DNA of 64,000 nucleotides, taken from Rallus limicola (lineage: Eukaryota; Chordata; Aves; Gruiformes; Rallidae). Both the position numbers and the translations under genes were made by a program. The notes under the pieces are model-generated. The model did no database searches, was not told where the DNA came from, and was given only the letters and a program-made list of their open reading frames with translations. Positions 58,301 through 64,000 of the stretch are shown one piece after another (positions within the stretch are counted from its first letter, which is position 1; every line of letters starts with the position of its first letter). The DNA lies in NCBI GenBank assembly GCA_022605955.1, contig JAKCOZ010000001.1, positions 79,906,520-79,970,519 on the forward strand, written 5' to 3'.

Positions 58301-59574
58301 GCTCACTTGTTTGTTTTGCTGCGACTGCGGTGCAAGCTAGCGCGTGGGGGCTGGTGTGCGGTGTTACAGGGAAGGTTACTAGGGAAGGAGTCGGGAAGAG
58401 AGGCTCTGTTGTGTAAGCAGGCTAGCGAGTTATGCTGTGGTAGGGAGGGAAGCGGGAGTTTGCATGTGAGGGAGCGTCAGTCACAGGCCGCTGTGTGATT
58501 TGTTGGTTGGATAGAATTGGTGGTTTAACTCACTGTGGTGAATGCCACGTGGCTGTAGAAAAGGGATTCCTTATAATGCAGTGTTTTAAACCTGTAACAG
58601 CATTATCTATATGCGTCTCCAAGTCTAAATCTTGATTACTGAATGTTGTTCCTTGAATATGACTTGGACTGGTTTTGTGTCCTCTAGGGCTGTTAGTGTT
58701 CACCATTCTGTAGCCAGGCATCATGTTCTCTGTATTTCCATAACTCACTAGAGAGAGAAAATAGTTTATCACAAAGATCCTCTCAAATACAGGGCAGTGT
58801 GTATTTCCTTCTGCTGACTTCTAGGGTGAAAAGGACTTTCTGCACAGAGTACCTGGATCCTGGAAGCTGGATACTCAGGAATACATAACAGACTTGTTAG
58901 GAGAGCAGTATGGCAGGGGAGATTGTAGGGATGGGTTGGTGCTCTACTTCAGTGAGGTGAACTAAGGATGCTGTGGAGATGATTTTGTTTTAGAAAGCAC
59001 CTTGTAAAAATTGGGGTCCTCAGAGCCATCAGCGGAGAAAGCGGTCTGAAAATCTCTCACATCTGACTTCAAAGGTGCCCGAAGACTTTCAAGTGCAAAT
59101 GTTTAGAAGCTCAAACATCAGTTGAGAGCAGAGGGAATGGCTTATTTTCCCTCTCCTCCCTCTTTTTTTCCCTAAGGGGAATTATCCACTCTGATAGTTC
59201 CATAAAGGTTTTCCAGGAGGGAAACCTGTATCCATTAGACAGCATATTTGCATGAAAGGCCAAAACCCCCAAGCCCTACAGCACTGGAACCCCAAAGCAT
59301 TTCTGTCTTTAGACTTCTTTCTTCAATGAAAACCTTATTTGTTCCTCACTAGCCTGATCCATTGCATCTGGGCTGAGACTTTTGCCACATAAAGATGGGG
59401 AAGCTCTCCCTCTTTCTCCTCCCCCTCATATTCAGGTTAAATTAGAATTTGACATCCACTCATCAAACAAGAAAGGAGCTGAAGAGAAGATAAACTAGAT
59501 GTACAGGCAGTTGCTGTCACTGCCCATCTGGCCTAAGGGTGTGCTTATACAAGATTTTGCACAGGGGGGTGGGA

Positions 59575-59785
59575 GCGTATGGTGGTTAAAGAGAGAGCTG
59601 CAATTTGAAGACCTGGATTCGTTCATACGCTCTTGGTTCGTTCTCAAATGGGTCCTTTATTTGTGTGGTGGTTCAGCTTTTGGTTTGCAAAATGGAGATT
59701 GTAGCATTCTCTTAAATAAGAAGAGGTGATTTAAGTACATACCTGATACTGAGTCTAACATCCTGGGGACTGTATAAATGCACAA
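59575..59785 (+). mobile_element. Probable MIR-type ancient repeat
   Basis: GTGGTTAAAGAG, GAAGACCTGGATTCG, TTGTGTGGTGGTTCAG, TTTTGGTTTGCAAAATGGAGATTGTAGCATTC and ACATACCTGATACTG follow the order of amniote MIR ('gtggttagagc', 'gacctgggttc', 'tgtgaccttgggc', 'cagtttcccatctgtaaaatggggataatagcac', 'acctacctcaca'). Several short indels are present. It is tRNA-derived in origin. A B-box-like GATTCG remains at the expected place, but the promoter is degenerate. Confidence 0.55.
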
Positions 59786-61712
59786 GCATTTAAACCATTA
59801 AAATGAGCCAGTGTGGCCCTGGCTGAAAGGTGTGGACTGTAATTTGGGCTTAAGTTTTGTTCTGGATTCACACTCCTCCAACCTTGCACATAGGGAGTTG
59901 AAATGAGTCTGCTGGAACCTGACATCCATTTCCTTCCCCTCTCTAAAGAAGCAGAACATATACTTAGGAAGTCAGCATATGTCGATTTTTAACAGGGCTG
60001 AGGTTATTAAAACTTGTCTTTTTTCCTTTTTTTTTTTCAATGCCATTAGAGGAAATAGGATGATTTCCCAAGTCTTTCCACCACCACCACCACCCCCTGC
60101 CCCTTCTTTCTATGACAAAACCCTATCTACTTAAGGTTAGCTCTATTATAAAATTTTCCTCTTAACAAATTCAATACTAAAAAAAAATGTCATGTGAAAT
60201 GCTTCTCTCCCGTTACTGAATGATAAATCTTAATGTCGAAGCTGGAGTTCTCAGTGGGAAAAGAATTATTTTTTTTTTCCTTTCTTTCTTGTTTTATCCT
60301 TGCTTCTACCCTTGGAAATAGAAATGTCCTCATGTAAAGTAAAGCAGCTTCAGCTTTCTTGAGATGATGGAGCAACTTTTATTCATATCAATTTAATAAG
60401 TCTTGGGTGCAGGACCAAAATGTGAATGCATGTAATGTCCAGTTATTTCTTAAGTGATCATACTTTTGAACAATTTCATTCTTCAACAGTTTGTCTGGGG
60501 CAAAGAGGGTAGGTGTGATAGCCTTGCATAAAGAACATGGAAAGATTTAGATCACAGAAAAGGAATTGGGATCTCACTGAGCTAGATATCCTACTTTTGC
60601 AAGTTTAACCTGTCCAAGAAAGCTGAAGTAAGCCTGCTGTGGAGGGTTGAATAAGTCCCCAAAAGATCCTATTGCTGTGCATGCAGTGGCAGCTTATTAA
60701 TATTCTTAACTGCACACTAGTCAAATACTCTCTGCAACCATCCTCATGTTCCCCCTGTAAGAGTACCACCTTTGTGTGCATACACTGGGCTAGTCTAGCA
60801 CTCAAGAGCAGCATTAGGCTTTGTATTTTCGGAGATCTCCTCCATGTACTTGGGCGAGCCACCAAGGGAGTCACTAATATTGTAAAATGCCTTTAAGGAC
60901 TACATGTTGTCCGTCTTCGTTCTTGTCCATTTAGACTGAAAAGCCATCTAGGTCCTTAAGCTAGATCTCCTCTTTCCCCTTTTTCTTTTTAAAGTGGGAG
61001 GGTGCAGGGTAGAGGATGACAGGAAGACAGGTTTTGTTTGCCCTGTGCTCCTACCTGCAGAATAGCTAGGAGACTTCTCATTCCACAGGAGGTGGGTTTG
61101 ATTTAAATCCTTACTACTGATTAGCAAAGCAGGAATTTGAAATTGCATCTGTTCTGTCCTAGATTATGGCTTTGAGCACTGCTGTGTTGGTGAGAGGGTT
61201 CTCCTTGCCTCCTTTGCTGAGGAAGAGCGGATGAGGCAGAAAGAAGGCGTGTTAAAACACTAGAAACTCTGTAAGACCCAGAAGATGAGTCAGAGAAGGC
61301 ATATCTCGCATGCAGATTTGGCCAGAGTATGGCTGTGAAGGAAGTTCTGAACATCTGCCAGTTTTAAATGGTTATACATGTGCTTAATTGTAGAAATATA
61401 GGTGCCTCAATAATGTATGAGCATAAAGATTACCAATAGAATTACCTTAGGTGCCGACTGCGTTTGGAGCAGAAGCCAGGTGGAGGTTTTATGAGCATGA
61501 ATAGCACTTACGTGTTCAAGGTCTGTTTAGGGGTCTAGCAATTAGTTCTCCAGGAATGACTGCTTAGCTCTGCCCTGACTGTGACAGACGTCATGAGGTT
61601 CAGTATGCAATTGCTGGCACACCAGCGGTTAAAGGGGCTTGTGAGTACCTACAAAAATGAGACCAGGTTGGCTCCTTCCTCATGGTGTTTACAAAGGTGA
61701 TACTTCAACTTC
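59786..61712. other. Unique non-coding DNA
   Basis: No gene was recognised. It contains a (CCA)n repeat (60078-60092) and T-rich runs near 60025-60040 and 60267-60295. Open frames have no known domain. Confidence 0.65.
60078..60092 (+). repeat. (CCA)n microsatellite
   Basis: Five CCA units, then a C-rich run. Confidence 0.85.
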
Positions 61713-61925
61713 AGGGGGCTAAAGCACCTCTACTATGAAGACAGGCTGAGAGAGTTGGGCTGGTTCAGCCTGGAGAAGAGAAGGCTCTGGGGAGATGTAA
61801 TTATGGCCTACCAATACTTAAAGGTGGCCTACAGGAAAGCAGGAGAGGGACTCTCCATTAGGGAGTGCAGTGATAGGACAAGAGAAATGGCATCAAATGG
61901 AAAGAGACTAGGCTTAGATGAAATG
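61713..61925 (+). mobile_element. CR1 segment '2' of a scrambled element
   Basis: AGCACCTCTACTATGAAGACAGGCTGAGAGAG and the frame [20 protein letters not shown] are the CR1 ORF2 region that normally follows the ATKMIRGLE stretch. It continues through GATAGGACAAGAGAAATGG to about 61925. It should then run on to the KNFFT region and the 3' UTR, but instead an upstream CR1 region follows. Confidence 0.9.
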
Positions 61926-62080
61926 GTCCAGGAAGGTGATTGTCCCATTCTACACTGTGCTGGTGTGGCCTCACCTGGAGTACTGGGTGCAGTTTTGGGT
62001 GCCACAGTACAAGAGGGACACACAAATATTGGAGAGTGTCCAGAGGAGGGCAATGAGGATGGTGAAGGGTCTGGAGGGGA
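61926..62080 (+). mobile_element. CR1 segment '1', out of order
   Basis: AGGAAGGTGATTGTCCC, the frame [20 protein letters not shown] and GTCCAGAGGAGGGCAATGAGGATGGTGAAGG represent the CR1 region that should precede the segment at 61713. It ends at about CTGGAGGGGA, directly before 3' sequences. The middle part, including KNFFT-type codons, is missing. Confidence 0.9.
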
Positions 62081-62229
62081 AGTTGAGACACGTCCCTGGA
62101 AGTGTTTAAGGGCATGTTGGGTGAGGCTTTGGGCAACCTGATCTAGTGAAGAGTGTCCTTGCCCATGGCAGAGGGGTTGGAACTAGATGATCTTTGAGGT
62201 CCCTTCCAACCCAAAGCATTTATGATTCA
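62081..62229 (+). mobile_element. CR1 segment '3', 3' end
   Basis: CGTCCCTGGAAGTGTTTAAGG, GGGCAACCTGATCTAGTG, CCATGGCAGAGGGGTTGGAACTAGATGATC and CATTTATGATTCAC are the last ORF2 codons and 3' UTR of CR1. With the two preceding segments the order is 2-1-3. Confidence 0.93.
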
Positions 62230-64000
62230 CTTACATGAAGGAAAACAGCAGAAATCCTGTTAGTCCTTTGTAATAGGCTGTTGCTGGTGGAAATAGTGCA
62301 TTTGAGTTCATGTGATGAAGAAGGGAATGCTGTTCATGGAGTGGCTGGAGGTAACAAAGTAGGATTTCGATGCTGAAGCATGTTCTGCAGGTGAAGGGGA
62401 TGAAGAAATCAGGGGATGAAGAAATAGGGTGCTTTTCTTAGGGCACGCCTGAGGCAGCTTGAGACTAGAAGCACTGCTGGGAGAAGTGCAGCAGGGGAAG
62501 CTGTAATCTGGCAGCAGCGAAGCTTCGCAAGATTCACTTAGCCTTTACACTTCACTCAAGCCTGAAAACCTGTAAAGGTCAAGGCAAATTCTGTACTTTC
62601 CCAGAATTACAGGGAAGGTTGTGTTCTTGGTGTGTTGGGGTTTTTACACTTTTTGTTTGCTTCTCTTCCTCTCATTGTTTGTGCACATGTTTGGGTTTTT
62701 TTTTTTTTACAGGTTATTGAGAATCAACGGGGAAGGAGGGGGAGAAGTTTTAAGGTTCAGAAAAAATAGCCAGTGCCCCTCAGACGCGCACAGCTCACAC
62801 ATGTACTTTCCACGTTTGACAGCAAAATCAATTAATCATTAGGAATCTCCTCCTGGTATCAGCACAGAAAGGTTTCTACTCCACAGAAGGCAAAAAGTGT
62901 ACTGAAAGAGGCAGAAAGTAAAAATATTTCCCTCTGAATTTTTTTTTCTCTTTTCCTCTCCTGTCTCCTTTTCCTTTCCCAAAGCCACATGCTGACACTT
63001 GCAGATGTTGACACAGCAGTCTAGCTAGCCAGAGCTGCCAGTCAGTGCAAACATTGTGGGAAGGCAGTAAATATCACTCTGAGGAATAAATGCCCCACAT
63101 CAGTCCTGCTTTGGCGGGAATGTATTTTATAGGCCAGTCTCTTTGTTCTCCGTTGTGTGTCCATGGGGCTCCCCTCAGATTTCCTAAGAGACATGAGTGC
63201 GTCTTCCTGCAGGGAAGGGGAGCCTGCAGAAAGCACAGTGAAAATTAGACTGAGAAGGGTTTTTTTCCACTATGGAGCACGTTACCTTGTTCTCTGTCTT
63301 CTGGGGTACTTGTCCCAGAAGTTTGCTTCTGACTTAATGCAGTGCTGAGAATGAGCTGTATTCCCAGGCTGCTGCATGAAAAGATGGGCAAATACGTCAT
63401 CTCTGTTAGCTGAAATCTTCAAGGTGAGAGAAGGAATCAAACACAAAGCAGGAGGCACTCTACATGAAGGTGACCTGGTGGTCATGGGATTTTCATTTGT
63501 TTGCAGAGCAGCCCTGTGGATGTGTGCACATGCTGCTGTACAGAGAGCGATGCTACTGCAGAACAAAGAGCTACATGCGTAGTACTTTGATCCTACACAT
63601 CACTAATACAGCTCCAGCACAAGTTGATCTTAGTCAAAAATGATTAGCCAGAGCTGGCCACCTGGCACTTCCTGCTGGAAGTGTGCATGGTCTGGCACTT
63701 CTTCCTGCTGTGGTAAGGGCCTGTTTTTGCCTTCTTAGAGAAGTGCTGATAAATGGATCCCTCCCTGACAATCCTTAGCAGGCGCCGAGCCTACAGGTTC
63801 CATGTTTCCTGTCTCTTAGAAGAATACAAAATCATATGAAGGAACAATGCTGAAGTGAAATGAGAAAAGTTTAGGTCAGAGAGGTGACTTGAGACTGCAT
63901 CTGTATAGACAGGCCTTTCTTTTCTCTGTAGGCAAAATTCAGGCTCACAGCAGCTCTATAGAGATTCCTCCCACTTACCACACACCCAACACTGCCATCA
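62230..64000. other. Unique non-coding DNA to window end
   Basis: No gene or CR1 continuation was recognised. It contains a T13 run (62696-62708) and T/pyrimidine-rich runs at 62940-62980. Open frames 63157-63348, 63282-63566 (-) and 63376-63582 have no known domain. A gene could begin beyond either window edge. Confidence 0.65.
62696..62708 (+). repeat. T13 homopolymer
   Basis: Thirteen T residues in a T/G-rich stretch. Confidence 0.88.

Larger units (their letters stand above)
57041..59574. other. Unique non-coding DNA
   Basis: No gene was recognised. Likely conserved blocks at 57640-57800 and 58080-58300 are listed separately. The section 58318-58465 has a raised number of CpGs next to the second block. 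58500-59570 shows nothing I can name. Confidence 0.65.

Noticed and set aside
1..64000. CRISPR arrays, prokaryotic operons, Shine-Dalgarno sites, replication origins
   Set aside because: Repeat content shows vertebrate nuclear DNA, and no regularly spaced direct repeats were found.

Overview
This window looks like bird nuclear DNA and contains no gene that I can recognise. The bird assignment rests on the interspersed repeats. There are at least nine CR1 LINE fragments, several ending in the avian-type 3' terminus (variants of ATTCTATGATTCTGTGA). There is also one solo LTR of an ERVL-like family that is widespread in bird genomes, with an almost intact 5-bp target-site duplication. A neoavian bird is my inference from the LTR family and is not proved by the sequence.

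Layout. 1-3046: unique non-coding DNA. 3047-3262: CR1 (-). 4725-5425: solo LTR inserted beside, or inside, an old CR1 piece. 6628-6987: CR1 (+) carrying the C-terminal end of ORF2. 7000-23450: mostly unique DNA with several AT-rich or CpG-bearing blocks that look like conserved non-coding elements, short tandem duplications and one probable MIR/L2 fragment. 23460-23624: CR1 (+). 24775-29082: two more old MIR/L2-like pieces around a probable conserved block. 39852-40722: two CR1 copies, one nested in the other. 45625-46309: the longest CR1 (+). 52590-53235: an old MIR-like piece next to an old CR1/L3-like 3' end. 56577-57040: CR1 (-). 59575-59785: MIR-like piece. 61713-62229: a CR1 whose segments are in scrambled order. 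The remainder to 64000 is unique DNA with simple repeats.

Coding content. Every reading frame longer than about 150 codons is either CR1-derived or has no recognisable domain and no convincing exon structure, and their lengths are what chance gives in 64 kb read in six frames. I therefore read the window as intergenic or deep intronic DNA, probably a regulatory desert near a developmental gene. That last step is inference from the many AT-rich, homeodomain/POU/SOX-motif-bearing blocks and cannot be confirmed without alignment to other species.

The observations I find most worth a second look are: a SOX/POU-like inverted repeat with a CTCF-core-like match 10 bp downstream (8304-8385); the two short palindromes heading a likely conserved block (22863-23215); the nested CR1 pair; the scrambled CR1; and old MIR/L2-type fragments that remain readable. 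I found no sign of a novel protein-coding system.
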